In this document: positions 43,889 to 55,765 of the stretch, one piece after another
Layout: the number at the start of each line of letters is the position of its first letter
Numbering within the stretch: the stretch's first letter is position 1
Assembly: GCA_035549015.1 (NCBI GenBank)
Contig: DASZRW010000147.1
Coordinates: 1 to 64,000 of the forward strand
Length of the DNA: 64,000 nucleotides
Direction of reading: 5' to 3'
From: JAFDZV01 sp035549015
Lineage (GTDB): Bacteria; Bacteroidota; Ignavibacteria; OLB7
Translations under genes and position numbers: made by a program
Notes under the pieces: model-generated
What the model was told of the DNA's origin: nothing
What the model saw: the letters and a program-made list of their open reading frames with translations, nothing else
Database searches by the model: none

Positions 43889-46625
43889 TCAGAGGCCCCT
43901 GAATCCGATCCACGGAGGGTTCCTGTTCGATTGGGAGTTCCACGATGAAGACGCTCCCGGGAGCGTCACCTCCGCTGCGGACCGCCGCGGGAACGGGGCT
44001 CACGGCCCGAATGCGCCCGCCATGTTCCTCGATGATGCCGCGGCAGATGGAGAGGCCGAGACCGGTGCCGGCCGCCTGGCGGTCGCCGCGCTCCACCCGG
44101 TAGAACTTGTCGAAGATCCGCTCAAGATCACCAACGGGGATGCCGCCCCCCTCATCCTGAATCGTTACGGTCACCACATCCCCTTGCCGGCCCGCACCCA
44201 CATGAATCGTCGAGCCCCGGGGGGAGTACTTCGCCGCGTTCTCCAGGAGGTTCACGAATACCTGCTCCATCATGACGAAGTCCAGACGAATCATCGGCAG
44301 TCCGGGTTCGATCTCCAGGTGCACCAGATGTTCCGCCGTCTGCCGTGCGGTGCCCGCAAGCGCCGTGCCAATCACGTCCGATATCTCCGCCCATTCGCGA
44401 TTCAGCTTCAGCGCACCCGATTCCAGCCGCGTCGTATCCAGCAGATTGCCGACGAAGCGATTCAGCCGCTCCGCCTCCTCCTGAATCGTCAGCAGCAGCT
44501 CGCGCTGTGTGGCGTCATCGAACGCTGCTCCATGCTCGGTAAGGCTGGTGGCGGATCCGAGAATGGCAGCCAGCGGCGTACGCAGATCGTGCGAGATGGA
44601 GGAGAGAAGGATGGAGTGCAGCCGCTCCCGTTCCCCCGCAAGCCGCGTCTCCTCGATCCGGCCGGCGAGCATCGCGCGCTCGATGGCAACGGCAACCTGG
44701 TCCGCCATGGACTCCAGCAGCCGGCGTCGATCCGGCAGGAGCACGCTCTCGGCACCCGGGAACCGGATGGCGAGCACGCCCAGCACCACCGTGGCGGCCC
44801 GGAGCGGAATATACAGCCACGCCTCGCCCGGCAGCGTCGCGGCGCCGTGGCCGGCCATCTGGCGATTGCGCCATGCCCACGTTGCGGTGCCGCGCTCGCG
44901 ATCCTCGAGAATGGTCTCCGGCGGCCACGCGCGCATCTGCAGAAGGCGATCCGCATCCGGAAGCAGCACCACGACCTGAGCATCCAGCGTGCGGCCGATC
45001 TGATGGCATACCGCGCTCAGAACGCTCTCCAGGTCGGATGCTGCGGCCATCGCACGGCTCAATTCGTAGAGCGCCGCAGTACGCGCCTCCCGTTCGCGCA
45101 CCGCCACCGCCTGATCGCGGATCCGCCCGGTGAGATTGCTCGTGAGCACGGCCGCCACCAGGAAGATCACCAGCGCGAGCACGTCCTGCGGGCTTGCGAT
45201 GGTGAAGGTGTAGACCGGGTCGACGAAAAAGAAATCGTACACGAGCAGACTCAGAAGCGCTGCGGCGATGGAGGCGCGCAATCCCCAGAGCACCGCGCTC
45301 GTGAGCACGGCAAGGAGGAAGATCATCGAGAGATTCGGCAGCGCCACCAGCCGGTGGAGCAGCGCCGCAACCAGGGCGGCCGCCCCTACGGTGAGGGCCC
45401 CCCAGAGATAGACGTTGTATGCCGGACGCGCCGGCAATTGCGCGGCAACCGGCGCCTCCGGTTCCTCGTCCGCATGGATCACATGGATATCGATGTCGTC
45501 GCTGGTGCGGATCAACTGCTTCACGATCGATCCGCGCAGCACCTCGAACCACCACGGCCGCCTGGACTTGCCGATCACGATCTCCGTGGCGTTCTGCGAA
45601 CGTGCGAACCGTATCAGCTCCGCCGGCACGTCCTCTCCCGGAACCGTGGCCGCCTCGCCGCCAAGCTCCTCCGCAAGACGAAGCGTGGCGGCAACGCGCT
45701 CGCGATCGGCATCGTTCAGGCGGTGATGGCGCGATGTCTCCACGTACACGGCGATCCACTGTGCGCGGCGCCGTTCGGCGCGGCGGCAGGTTGCCCGCAC
45801 AAGCCGCGCGGAGAACGGGCTCGGGCCAACGCTCACCACCATCCGCTCCGTGGCAGGCCACGGCCCGGGGATCGCATGCGCCTGCATGTAGTTCTGCATC
45901 TCGTCGTCCACGCGCTCCGCGGTAAGGCGCAGCGCCAGTTGGCGCAATGCATTCAGATTGCCCGGACGGAAGAAGTTCGCCAGCGCACGCTGAGCCAGAT
46001 GCGGAACGTACACCTTCCCGTCGCGCAGGCGCTCCAGCAGCTCGTCCACGGAGATATCCACCACCTCCACCTCGTCCGCACGCTCGATGATCCTGTCCGG
46101 CACGGTCTCGCGCACCTGCACGCCGGTGATCTGCGCCACGGCGTCGTTCATGCTCTCAACGTGCTGGATGTTGAGCGTGGTGAACACGTCGATGCCGGCG
46201 GCGAGAATCTCCTCCACATCATTGTAGCGCTTGGCGTGGCGGCTTCCGGGAGCGTTGGTGTGCGCGAGCTCGTCCACCAGCACCAGAGCGGGCCGGCGGG
46301 CGAGGATGGCATCGAGATCCATCTCCTCCAGTACACGCCCCTGATACTCTACGCGGCGGCGCGGGATGATCTCCAGCCCCAGCAGCAGTTCGGCCGTCTC
46401 CGTGCGGCCGTGCGACTCCACGATGCCGACCACCACATCTCCCCCCACGATCGCGCGGGCACGCGCCCCCTCCAGCATCGTGAACGTCTTCCCCACGCCG
46501 GGCGCCGCGCCGAGGAAGATCTTCAGACGCCCATGGCCATGGCCGTGCCCATCCTCCTGCCGGGCCCTTGCAAGAAGGGCGTCGGGCGAGGGGCGCTCAT
46601 ATGTTCTCACCGGTTGATTCGCCAT
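43881..46625 (-). CDS. kdpD: KdpD sensor histidine kinase
   Basis: A 914-residue sensor kinase of the Kdp system, sensing K+ limitation. Domains in order: KdpD N-terminal domain with Walker A GAAPGVGKT and Walker B LVLVDELAHTNAPGS; universal-stress-like domain at about 220-380; four-helix DUF4118 membrane part at about 400-490; GAF at about 510-650; HisKA with the phospho-His in SSISHDLRTPLAAILGSAT; and HATPase with the N-box LLENAAKYSPRG. A His/Gly run (HGHGHGRL) precedes the Walker A. The ATG at 46625 was chosen over 46709 because it gives the normal family N-terminus. Gap of 125 bases to kdpC. Confidence 0.96.
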   Translation of the reverse strand: MANQPVRTYERPSPDALLARARQEDGHGHGHGRLKIFLGAAPGVGKTFTMLEGARARAIVGGDVVVGIVESHGRTETAELLLGLEIIPRRRVEYQGRVLEEMDLDAILARRPALVLVDELAHTNAPGSRHAKRYNDVEEILAAGIDVFTTLNIQHVESMNDAVAQITGVQVRETVPDRIIERADEVEVVDISVDELLERLRDGKVYVPHLAQRALANFFRPGNLNALRQLALRLTAERVDDEMQNYMQAHAIPGPWPATERMVVSVGPSPFSARLVRATCRRAERRRAQWIAVYVETSRHHRLNDADRERVAATLRLAEELGGEAATVPGEDVPAELIRFARSQNATEIVIGKSRRPWWFEVLRGSIVKQLIRTSDDIDIHVIHADEEPEAPVAAQLPARPAYNVYLWGALTVGAAALVAALLHRLVALPNLSMIFLLAVLTSAVLWGLRASIAAALLSLLVYDFFFVDPVYTFTIASPQDVLALVIFLVAAVLTSNLTGRIRDQAVAVREREARTAALYELSRAMAAASDLESVLSAVCHQIGRTLDAQVVVLLPDADRLLQMRAWPPETILEDRERGTATWAWRNRQMAGHGAATLPGEAWLYIPLRAATVVLGVLAIRFPGAESVLLPDRRRLLESMADQVAVAIERAMLAGRIEETRLAGERERLHSILLSSISHDLRTPLAAILGSATSLTEHGAAFDDATQRELLLTIQEEAERLNRFVGNLLDTTRLESGALKLNREWAEISDVIGTALAGTARQTAEHLVHLEIEPGLPMIRLDFVMMEQVFVNLLENAAKYSPRGSTIHVGAGRQGDVVTVTIQDEGGGIPVGDLERIFDKFYRVERGDRQAAGTGLGLSICRGIIEEHGGRIRAVSPVPAAVRSGGDAPGSVFIVELPIEQEPSVDRIQGPLNE

Positions 46626-46750
46626 CGCTTTCAGAAGGGGAATGTGATCGCACTGAACAACGCGGCCGGCGTCATGGAAATCCATGCGCCGGCCTGAAGG
46701 CGCCGTCAACGGATCCGCGCAGTGTCAATCTACTGCGAAGCCGAAGCGCC

Positions 46751-47323
46751 TCAATGCCGCGTGTATCGATCGTCCAGCATCATGTTCAACCGGAGCACAT
46801 TGACGCGCGGTTCGCCGAGCAACCGGAACTGCCGGTCCTCCGTGCATGCGCGAACGGCCGCCCGCACCTTCTCCTCCGGCAGGCCGCGCTCGCGCGCCAC
46901 GCGCGGAACCTGGAACTCCGCGTTCGCCGGCGTGATGTCGGGATCCAGCCCGCTCGCAGACGCGGTCACCATGTCGATCGGCACCGGCCGGCCGGGATTC
47001 TCGGGCTGATACGCCCGGGTCAGACTGTCGATGCGGGCAATCAGCACCTTGCTCGTCGGCCCCAGGTTGGAGCCGCCGGAGCCAGCGGCATCGTAGCCGG
47101 CGCCGGCTGCCGACGGGCGCGGACGGAAGTAGCCCGGCTTCGTGAAGTTCTGGCCGATCAACTCGGAGCCCACCACCTTCGAGTTGCGCACGATCAGACT
47201 TCCGTTTGCCCTGCCCGGGAAGAGAAGCTGTGCGATGCCGGTGATCGCAAGGGGATAGAGCAGCCCTGTGATAACCGTCAGGGCAAGTGTCAGAATGATT
47301 GCGGGTCTCAACTGGGAAAGCAT
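46751..47323 (-). CDS. kdpC: KdpC subunit of the K+-transporting ATPase
   Basis: A 190-residue single-pass subunit that assembles KdpA and KdpB. N-terminal helix LRPAIILTLALTVITGLLYP and the motif SELIGQNFTKPGYFRPRPSA are family hallmarks, as is GLDPDITPANAEFQVPRVA. The ending NVLRLNMMLDDRY is also typical. AAGGTGAG sits just upstream of the start. It follows kdpB by 24 bases. Confidence 0.96.
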   Translation of the reverse strand: MLSQLRPAIILTLALTVITGLLYPLAITGIAQLLFPGRANGSLIVRNSKVVGSELIGQNFTKPGYFRPRPSAAGAGYDAAGSGGSNLGPTSKVLIARIDSLTRAYQPENPGRPVPIDMVTASASGLDPDITPANAEFQVPRVARERGLPEEKVRAAVRACTEDRQFRLLGEPRVNVLRLNMMLDDRYTRH

Positions 47324-47347
47324 ATCTCACCTTCACTCAACGGTTGC

Positions 47348-49405
<2,058 letters not shown>

Positions 49406-49475
49406 GGTTAGTAGTTCGTAGTCAGCGGTCACTGGGGATTTGCTACTGCCCACCCGCAGCTGACCATTGACTATC

Positions 49476-51218
49476 TCAGAAAATCTTTCCCGCCATCATC
49501 TGCAGGTGCTCCACGATCGGCCCGAGCGCGAGCGCCGGGAAGAAGGTGAGGCCGCCCACGATCAGGATCACCGCAACAAGCAGTCCAACCCAGAGCCATC
49601 CCGTTGTGGGGAACGTGCCGGAGGAGGGAGGATGGATCTTCTTCTGGGCAAGCGAGCCGGCCACCGCCATTGCCGGCACGATGAAGAGGAAGCGGCCGAA
49701 GAGCATCGCCAATGCAATCGTGATGTTGTAGAACATGGTGTTGGCGGAGAGCCCCGCGAAGGCGCTGCCGTTGTTCCCCGTGCCGGAGACGAAGGCGTAC
49801 AGGATCTCGCTGAAGCCGTGCGCGCCCGCATTCAATGGCCCCTTCAGCCCGTCCGGATGCACGCTTGCCAGGGCGGTGAATCCGAGGATGCTCAGCGGGA
49901 GAATCAGCACCAGCGCGAGCACCGTCATCTTCATCTCCCGTGACTCGATCTTCTTGCCGAGATACTCGGGTGTGCGCCCAACCATCAGCCCGGCGATGAA
50001 GACGCTCAGGATGGCGAAGAGAAGGAAGCCGTACATGCCGGAGCCGACGCCGCCGAAGATCACCTCACCCAGCTCGATGTTCAGAAGCGGCACCATCCCG
50101 CCGAGCGGGGTGAAGCTGTCGTGCATGGAGTTCACCGCGCCGCACGAGGCATCGGTGGTGGCGGTTGCGAAGAGGGCGGAGTTGGCGATGCCGAAGCGGA
50201 CCTCCTTCCCCTCCATGTTCCCTCCCGCCTGCTCGCTTCCGGGATCGGCCACCACGGCGATGTTCGCGCCGCTCTTCTCGATCGCCGGATGCATGTGCGT
50301 CTCCGAGGGATAGAGGAGCGCAATGCCCATGAAGAAGAGCACGGACATCGCAGCGAAGATCGCCCACCCCTGCCGCTGGTTCCCCACCATGCGTCCCATG
50401 GTGTAGGTAAGCCCGCCGCCGAGCGCGAAGATTGCCACCATCGCGATCAGATTGGAGAGCGGCGTGGGGTTCTCGTACGGATGCGCGGAGTTGGCATTGA
50501 AGAAGCCGCCGCCGTTCGTGCCGAGCTGCTTGATGATCTCCTGCGATGCAACCGGCCCCTGGGCGATCGTCTGCTTCGCTCCCTCGATCGTCGTCACGTC
50601 GGTATAGGAGGAGAAGTTCTGCGGCACTCCCTGCCACACCAGCACCAGTGCGCCGATCACGCAGAGCGGCAGCAGCACGTAGAGCGTGCAGCGTACGAGG
50701 TCGGCCCAGAAGTTCCCGATGGTCTGCATCGAGTGCCGCGCGAAGCCGCGGATCAATGCGATCGCAAGCACGATGCCGGTGGCAGCGGAGACGAAGTTGT
50801 GGAAGGCCAGCCCCGCCATCTGCACCAGATAGCTCATCGTGCTCTCGCCGCTGTAGGCCTGCCAGTTGGTGTTCGTGGTAAAGCTCACGGCCGTGTTGAA
50901 CGCGAGGTCGGGGGCAACCGCGCCGAGGCCCTGCGGGTTGAGCGGCAGAACGCCCTGCAGCCGCTGCAGGCCGTACAGCAGCAACAGCCCCACCAGGCTG
51001 AACAACAGCATGCCGATGGTGTACGTGGTCCAGTGCTGCTCCTGGTTCGGGTCCACGCCGCTGATGCGATAGATAAACCGCTCCACCGGCCCCAGAACCG
51101 GATGCAGGAAGGTGCGCTCGCCGTTGAAGACCCGGGCCATGAACGCGCCCAGCGGCTTCACGAGCAGAAGAACCAGGCCGAAGAAGAGAAGGATCTGGAG
51201 GATTCCGTTGAAGGTCAT
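49476..51218 (-). CDS. kdpA: KdpA, potassium-binding translocating subunit
   Basis: A 580-residue membrane subunit holding the K+ channel-like filter. Filter-like loops include FTTNTNWQAYSGESTMSYL, TNGGGFFNANSAHPYENPT and PVLGPVERFIYRISGV. About ten membrane helices fit the SKT-type fold; E. coli KdpA has 557 residues. A CGGAGAC ribosome site lies six bases upstream of the ATG. Directly follows kdpF by 12 bases. Confidence 0.97.
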   Translation of the reverse strand: MTFNGILQILLFFGLVLLLVKPLGAFMARVFNGERTFLHPVLGPVERFIYRISGVDPNQEQHWTTYTIGMLLFSLVGLLLLYGLQRLQGVLPLNPQGLGAVAPDLAFNTAVSFTTNTNWQAYSGESTMSYLVQMAGLAFHNFVSAATGIVLAIALIRGFARHSMQTIGNFWADLVRCTLYVLLPLCVIGALVLVWQGVPQNFSSYTDVTTIEGAKQTIAQGPVASQEIIKQLGTNGGGFFNANSAHPYENPTPLSNLIAMVAIFALGGGLTYTMGRMVGNQRQGWAIFAAMSVLFFMGIALLYPSETHMHPAIEKSGANIAVVADPGSEQAGGNMEGKEVRFGIANSALFATATTDASCGAVNSMHDSFTPLGGMVPLLNIELGEVIFGGVGSGMYGFLLFAILSVFIAGLMVGRTPEYLGKKIESREMKMTVLALVLILPLSILGFTALASVHPDGLKGPLNAGAHGFSEILYAFVSGTGNNGSAFAGLSANTMFYNITIALAMLFGRFLFIVPAMAVAGSLAQKKIHPPSSGTFPTTGWLWVGLLVAVILIVGGLTFFPALALGPIVEHLQMMAGKIF

Positions 51219-51230
51219 AGTTGTCTCCGG

Positions 51231-51320
51231 CTAGAATTTCTCCGGCCTCAGCAGGGTGTAGGTCAGGTAGATGAGCAACCCAACCGTCACCAGGGCGCCG
51301 AGTACATATTCGAGTGTCAT
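51231..51320 (-). CDS. kdpF: KdpF small subunit
   Basis: A 29-residue membrane peptide reading MTLEYVLGALVTVGLLIYL and ending TYTLLRPEKF. It is one hydrophobic helix with the PEKF terminus typical of KdpF. In E. coli KdpF (29 residues) stabilises the KdpFABC complex. CGGAG lies eight bases before the ATG. Position immediately upstream of kdpA confirms the assignment. Confidence 0.92.
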   Translation of the reverse strand: MTLEYVLGALVTVGLLIYLTYTLLRPEKF

Positions 51321-51347
51321 GATTCGGTCTCCGAAGTACGTTTCGGG

Positions 51348-51431
51348 CTACAGCTTCTCGCACGCGATCGTGTACGCGATCGCGCCGACGAAGAAGGCGA
51401 TGACGATGAGAATGAAGAGGATGTCCAGCAT
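51348..51431 (-). CDS. 27-residue membrane peptide upstream of kdpF
   Basis: Encodes MLDILFILIVIAFFVGAIAY ending TIACEKL, one hydrophobic helix with a short Cys-containing charged end. CGGAGAC lies before the ATG at seven-base spacing, the same ribosome-site pattern as kdpF and kdpA, and the frame stops 27 bases before kdpF. Similar small peptides with a C-terminal Cys-Glu are, as I recall, found upstream of kdpF in other genomes, but I know of no function. It may be a further accessory subunit of the pump. Confidence 0.7.
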   Translation of the reverse strand: MLDILFILIVIAFFVGAIAYTIACEKL

Positions 51432-51539
51432 CTGTAGTCTCCGTTGATAACCACCGCAACCCTGCAGGCCGGTTCGGAGTGAACCCTGGGAGTAGAACCC
51501 GGGAACAACCGAACCCGCCGGAATGGTGGAGTCATTGCC

Positions 51540-53207
51540 TCAGAACCGCACCAGCAGCGCGCCGATGAAGCGGGTCTCCGCCGTTGTCAGATCCGGATGC
51601 CAGCCGGCCGGAATCGGCGTCGTGTTGAATCCGTCCGGCGAGGTAACGCCTCCCGGGCCTGCGAAGTAGGGAACGTCCGTCTCGCGGTGCACCACCTCCA
51701 CGCGCCAGGTGATGTTCTCGTTCGGCATCCAGTCCAGCGTGGTGGAGACATCCCAGCCATGGAACGGATCGCCGGGGTTCGCGCTGAACGGATGCGTGCC
51801 GGTGACGCCGGTATTGATTGCCGGTATCGGGCTTGCATCGCCGGTGGGATAGAGCACCAGATAGCGCCCGGGATTGTTGATGTAGCCGCCGCCGAATGTC
51901 CAGCCGATGTGATCGTTCGCCATCCAGAGACGGTTGTAGAACATGCCGCTCAGGAAATACTGCATCGGCCCGTCGGCGCCGCTGAACCCGCCAACGCCTC
52001 CGCCGTTCTCGAAGCCCACGTCCTGCGTGATGGAGCATGCACCGCGATGAATGAAGGCGCCGGGATTGTTCATGTACCGAATCTCCGCGCTGTTGTCCGA
52101 ATGCACGCGGATACGCCCCGGCTGGTCCTGTGCATCGGTGCCGTAGTAATTGTTCGAAAGAAAAGAGAGCCATTCCTCCGGCCGCCAGAGCAACTGGCAT
52201 CCAACGCCGAGGCCGTTGTTGAACTTCGCGTAGGACTGCCATCCGTTCGTGAGCCAGAGCTCCACCTTGAAGCGATCGCTCGGGAACATCTGTATGCGCA
52301 TGCCGTTGAAGAACCACGGTGTGTTGTCCGACGTGAACGACGGCTGATACGCCCAGTTCTCCGCATTGTAGTAGGAGAAGAGCCCCACGTACGACATGAA
52401 CAATCCCACATCCACGTTGATGCCGTGCCACACATCGAAGTGATACCCGGCGTTCGCCTCGCTGAAGTAGCGGTAGGCGTTGGCAAGGTCGAACTGCCCG
52501 TGCAGCACGCTGAAGTCGTTCCGCGGCACAACGGTTGCGCGCGTTCCAAGCTGCAGCAGCACCCGCGCGCGAACGTTGTCGTAATGGAAGTCGCCGCCAA
52601 GCGCCGCCACGGAAACCTCGAACTCGTTGTCGCGTGCCAGCGCGGTGGAGCCTACCACCGTGTGATCCACGGGATGATGATTCGATGCCGTGTAGTTCGC
52701 ATCCAGCAGGAATGTGCCGGTGAAGTACTTGGAGTCCAGCAGCGCCGTATGCCTGCGGTCGTTTCCGTTGAGCCAGGTGAAATCCCCCCAGGCGAACGGC
52801 TCGGAGGCCGGTGCCTCGGGCACATGTGCGGAATCGTTGGCCGGTGCGCCCGTTACCGGTACATCACCGGTTGCGGGCACCTCATCCTGCGCGGCATGCA
52901 CCGGCGGAAGCGTTCCGTGAGCGAAGCCCGCGGTATCATGGAGAGCGATCGCCGCGATGCTCCCCGCACGGTTGCCCGCCGTTGCATCTCCATCCTGTTT
53001 CTGCACGTCGATACCCTGCACGTTCATAACACCGTCGTGCGCTGGAAGGGTCTGGCAGGTAAGGCCGTGAACGCCTGTGAACAGTAGTATGGCCGCAAAC
53101 GCCGTAACAAGTAACGCACGCTTCGGCACATTGCGAATGTGCGCGCGTTCGAAAATTGCCGAATGCCGAAACTGTACGGTGTGGGCGGCCTGCTTGAACG
53201 TGAACAT
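51540..53207 (-). CDS. Outer-membrane porin heading the kdp operon
   Basis: A 555-residue outer-membrane protein. Basic N-terminus and signal (RALLVTAFAAILLFTGVHGL), an Ala/Pro-rich linker at about 40-125, then a large beta-barrel from about 130 with many alternating strands (FDVWHGINVDVGLFMSYVGL, YYNAENWAYQPSFTSDNTPW) ending TRFIGALLVRF. It resembles the OmpL/BBP2-like porins often seen next to kdp in Bacteroidota. AGGAG precedes the ATG at nine-base spacing. The gene lies 108 bases before the 27-residue gene on the same strand, so it likely passes K+ across the outer membrane for Kdp; that role is inferred. Confidence 0.8.
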   Translation of the reverse strand: MFTFKQAAHTVQFRHSAIFERAHIRNVPKRALLVTAFAAILLFTGVHGLTCQTLPAHDGVMNVQGIDVQKQDGDATAGNRAGSIAAIALHDTAGFAHGTLPPVHAAQDEVPATGDVPVTGAPANDSAHVPEAPASEPFAWGDFTWLNGNDRRHTALLDSKYFTGTFLLDANYTASNHHPVDHTVVGSTALARDNEFEVSVAALGGDFHYDNVRARVLLQLGTRATVVPRNDFSVLHGQFDLANAYRYFSEANAGYHFDVWHGINVDVGLFMSYVGLFSYYNAENWAYQPSFTSDNTPWFFNGMRIQMFPSDRFKVELWLTNGWQSYAKFNNGLGVGCQLLWRPEEWLSFLSNNYYGTDAQDQPGRIRVHSDNSAEIRYMNNPGAFIHRGACSITQDVGFENGGGVGGFSGADGPMQYFLSGMFYNRLWMANDHIGWTFGGGYINNPGRYLVLYPTGDASPIPAINTGVTGTHPFSANPGDPFHGWDVSTTLDWMPNENITWRVEVVHRETDVPYFAGPGGVTSPDGFNTTPIPAGWHPDLTTAETRFIGALLVRF

Positions 53208-53649
53208 CGTGATTGACTCCTGAAACGTTTGTACGGAATGCGCTCCTGAATCATGAGCAGCCTGAAGGACCGTTCGATGCGGCCGGTGGCAACTGCCCGA
53301 CCAATCCCGGCACAACGATACCCCTTCTCCGCACCCGGATTTCTGACTCGCATCAGAAAGCATCGACTTATTGCTTCCTCACGTGCCGCCCCTATCCGGT
53401 ACGGGGCGCTGGCGCGGCACATTGCCGCCCTTTCAGGAATGCAAATTCGTGGCCCCCTCCTCAAGCGGGCATCAAACTGTCATGGATGGATATCAAGGAA
53501 GTATCAAGAGCGGCGAACGCCATGATGCGCGGACAGGGTACAGACACAATTCGGTGCAGGAGCTTCGGCCGTCAACTTGTAAGTTGATTCACCCCTCCTG
53601 TCCACAATCCGGCCAACAATCACGATGCGCCGCGACGGCCATCCCATCG
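53208..53649. other. Divergent regulatory region between the kdp porin and clc genes
   Basis: These 442 bases separate two outward-facing operons and contain no supported gene. I could not pick out a clear KdpE box or TAnnTTTG element by eye on either strand. Sequences are less GC-rich near 53360-53530. This is where control by potassium is most likely. Confidence 0.5.
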
Positions 53650-55458
53650 ATGCCCATGGACCCCGACCCCGGTTCCGAACGGACCGCTCCATCGCACAAT
53701 CCGATTCCCGTAGCCGCACGATCCCTCGCCGCACTTGCCCGGCGCGCCTATAACGAGATGGCGCGGTCCGACACGTTCGTCGTCACGACGCTTGCCCTGC
53801 TTGTCGGCATGCTCGCGGGGTTCGGCAGCTACCTGTTCCATCTTCTTCTGGAGGGGACCGGCGATCTGCTCCACCGGGCCGCAGGCCCGGGGGCGGCGTG
53901 GCCTGCTCTTGTTCTTCTGCCGGTGATCGGCGTGCTGGCCGCGCTTGGCCTGATCCGGATCTTCGCCCGGCACGATCACAGCCATGGAACGTCGGCGGTG
54001 ATCGAGTCCGTGGCGTTTCATGCCGGACGGCTTGCCGCATGGCCGATGCTGACGAAGGTTGTCGCCGCAGCGGTGTTCATCGGCTCCGGCGGCTCCGCAG
54101 GCCCGGAGGATCCAAGCGTACAGCTTGGCGGCGTTGCCGGTTCGGTTGTGGGCGGAGCGCTTCGCCTCTCGGCGCGGCGCCGGCGGACGCTGGTTGCCAG
54201 CGGTGTTGCCGGCGCGGTTGCGGCGGCATTCAACGCCCCGATTGCCGGCGTCTTCTTCGCCTTCGAGGTGGTGGTGGGGGAGATGAATGCCGCGCTCTTT
54301 CCGCCGGTAGTGCTCGCATCGGTTGCCGCGTCCGCCATGAGCCGCTGGCTCATGGGGAACACACCGGCCTTCCTGATTCCCACCTACGATCTGGTAAGCC
54401 CCGTTGCGGAGCTGCCGATGTATGCAGTACTCGGCATCTGCACCGCGGTGATCGGCGTGGCGTTCAAGCGGCTGATCTTCGGGTTCGAGGATGCCATGGT
54501 ACGGTTCCGCATCCCGCGCATCGGCGCGGGAGTTGCCGCGGCGCTCATGGTTGGCGCAGTCGGCATCTGGCTTCCGGAGATCCTCGGCGTGGGATACTCC
54601 ACAGTCGGCTCCGTTATCGGCGGCGGCGTTACCGACCCGGTTCATCTGATGCTGCTCCTCGTTGCCAAACTGGTGCTCACCGCCATGTGCATCTCCGCCG
54701 CCGGCATCGGCGGCACGTTCGCTCCGTCACTCTATCTCGGCGCGATGGCCGGGGCATTGATCGGCCTGGTTGCCCACGCGCTCTTCCATGCCACGCCCGC
54801 AGCGGCATATGCACTGGTTGGAATGGGGGGTGTGCTGAGCGCAACGGTGCGGGCCCCGATCACCTCCGTCCTTCTGCTCTTCGAGGTCACGAACGATTAT
54901 CGCATCATCCTTCCCATCATGCTCTGCGTGGCGGTGAGCAATTCGATTGCGCGATGGCTTTCACCGGAGTCCGTCTACACGGAGCGCCTGGCACGCAACG
55001 GCATCCGGCTGCGCGACGGATTCGATCAGAACCTGATGGAGAGAATCACCGTGGCGGATGCCATGACTACGCAGTTCGAATCCGTTGCCGCGGAGGCGGG
55101 AATACGCACGGCACTGGATCTGCTGCAGCACCGGCTACTGCACGGCCTTCCGGTGCTGCGCGATGGCCGCCTGGTGGGGATCGTCACGGAGGGAGATATC
55201 GCAACAGCCATGGAGAACGGCATCCCGGAGGATATGCCCGTACTGATGATCGCCTCCACCAACCTGCTCACCGCGTTCAGCGACCAGACACTGCACGACG
55301 TGATCCCGCTCTTTGCGATGCGCGACGTGCGCCAGATCCCGGTGGTGGAACGGGGCAATCCCTCACATCTGATCGGCATGCTGCAGCGGGCGGATATCAT
55401 GCGCTCCTACCACCTCCGCATCGTGCGCCGCATGGAGCAGGAATCGCCGGCGGGCTGA
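53650..55458 (+). CDS. ClC-type chloride channel/antiporter with CBS pair
   Basis: A 602-residue ClC protein. The membrane core (about 40-430) has the anion-site loops GSGGSAGPEDPSVQLGG (the gating-Glu loop, where the usual GREGP is GPEDP with Glu kept), AAFNAPIAGVFFAFEVVVG and GIGGTFAPSLYLGAMAGALI. Two cytoplasmic CBS domains follow at about 465-600 (VADAMTTQFESVAAEAGIRT, HGLPVLRDGRLVGIVTEGDI, RQIPVVERGNPSHLIGML), which typically bind adenine nucleotides. Start at 53650 (an ATG at 53656 is also possible). It is divergent from the kdp locus, so joint K+/Cl- balance is an attractive idea but unproven. Confidence 0.92.
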   Translation: MPMDPDPGSERTAPSHNPIPVAARSLAALARRAYNEMARSDTFVVTTLALLVGMLAGFGSYLFHLLLEGTGDLLHRAAGPGAAWPALVLLPVIGVLAALGLIRIFARHDHSHGTSAVIESVAFHAGRLAAWPMLTKVVAAAVFIGSGGSAGPEDPSVQLGGVAGSVVGGALRLSARRRRTLVASGVAGAVAAAFNAPIAGVFFAFEVVVGEMNAALFPPVVLASVAASAMSRWLMGNTPAFLIPTYDLVSPVAELPMYAVLGICTAVIGVAFKRLIFGFEDAMVRFRIPRIGAGVAAALMVGAVGIWLPEILGVGYSTVGSVIGGGVTDPVHLMLLLVAKLVLTAMCISAAGIGGTFAPSLYLGAMAGALIGLVAHALFHATPAAAYALVGMGGVLSATVRAPITSVLLLFEVTNDYRIILPIMLCVAVSNSIARWLSPESVYTERLARNGIRLRDGFDQNLMERITVADAMTTQFESVAAEAGIRTALDLLQHRLLHGLPVLRDGRLVGIVTEGDIATAMENGIPEDMPVLMIASTNLLTAFSDQTLHDVIPLFAMRDVRQIPVVERGNPSHLIGMLQRADIMRSYHLRIVRRMEQESPAG

Positions 55459-55765
55459 GTCAGCGCACCGCATGGCGTCCGCTCCGCGTACCGCCCCGGT
55501 TCGCGCACGGCGCCGGGTTCCACCAACAATGAGGCTGCGATGCGAGGGTGCACGCGCATGCCGGCGGAGAGGCGCGAACGGCTCGAGCCGCGCACGATGA
55601 GCATCACAGTACGAGCCGACGAATCGCTCCCTTCTCTCCGGTACCCAAAGATGTACTCCTGCCCGGCGGAGGAAGCCGGTAGCTTCAACGCATTCACCTC
55701 CAACGCGCGGCGCGAAACGCCATGTGCCGCGCATCCCGCATCACGTCATAACACACGAGGTTGAC

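Noticed and set aside
44022..46697. 891-residue plus-strand open frame
   Set aside because: Antisense to kdpD; no recognisable domain.
46725..47336. Alternative frame over kdpC
   Set aside because: The kdpC frame has all family motifs; this one has none.
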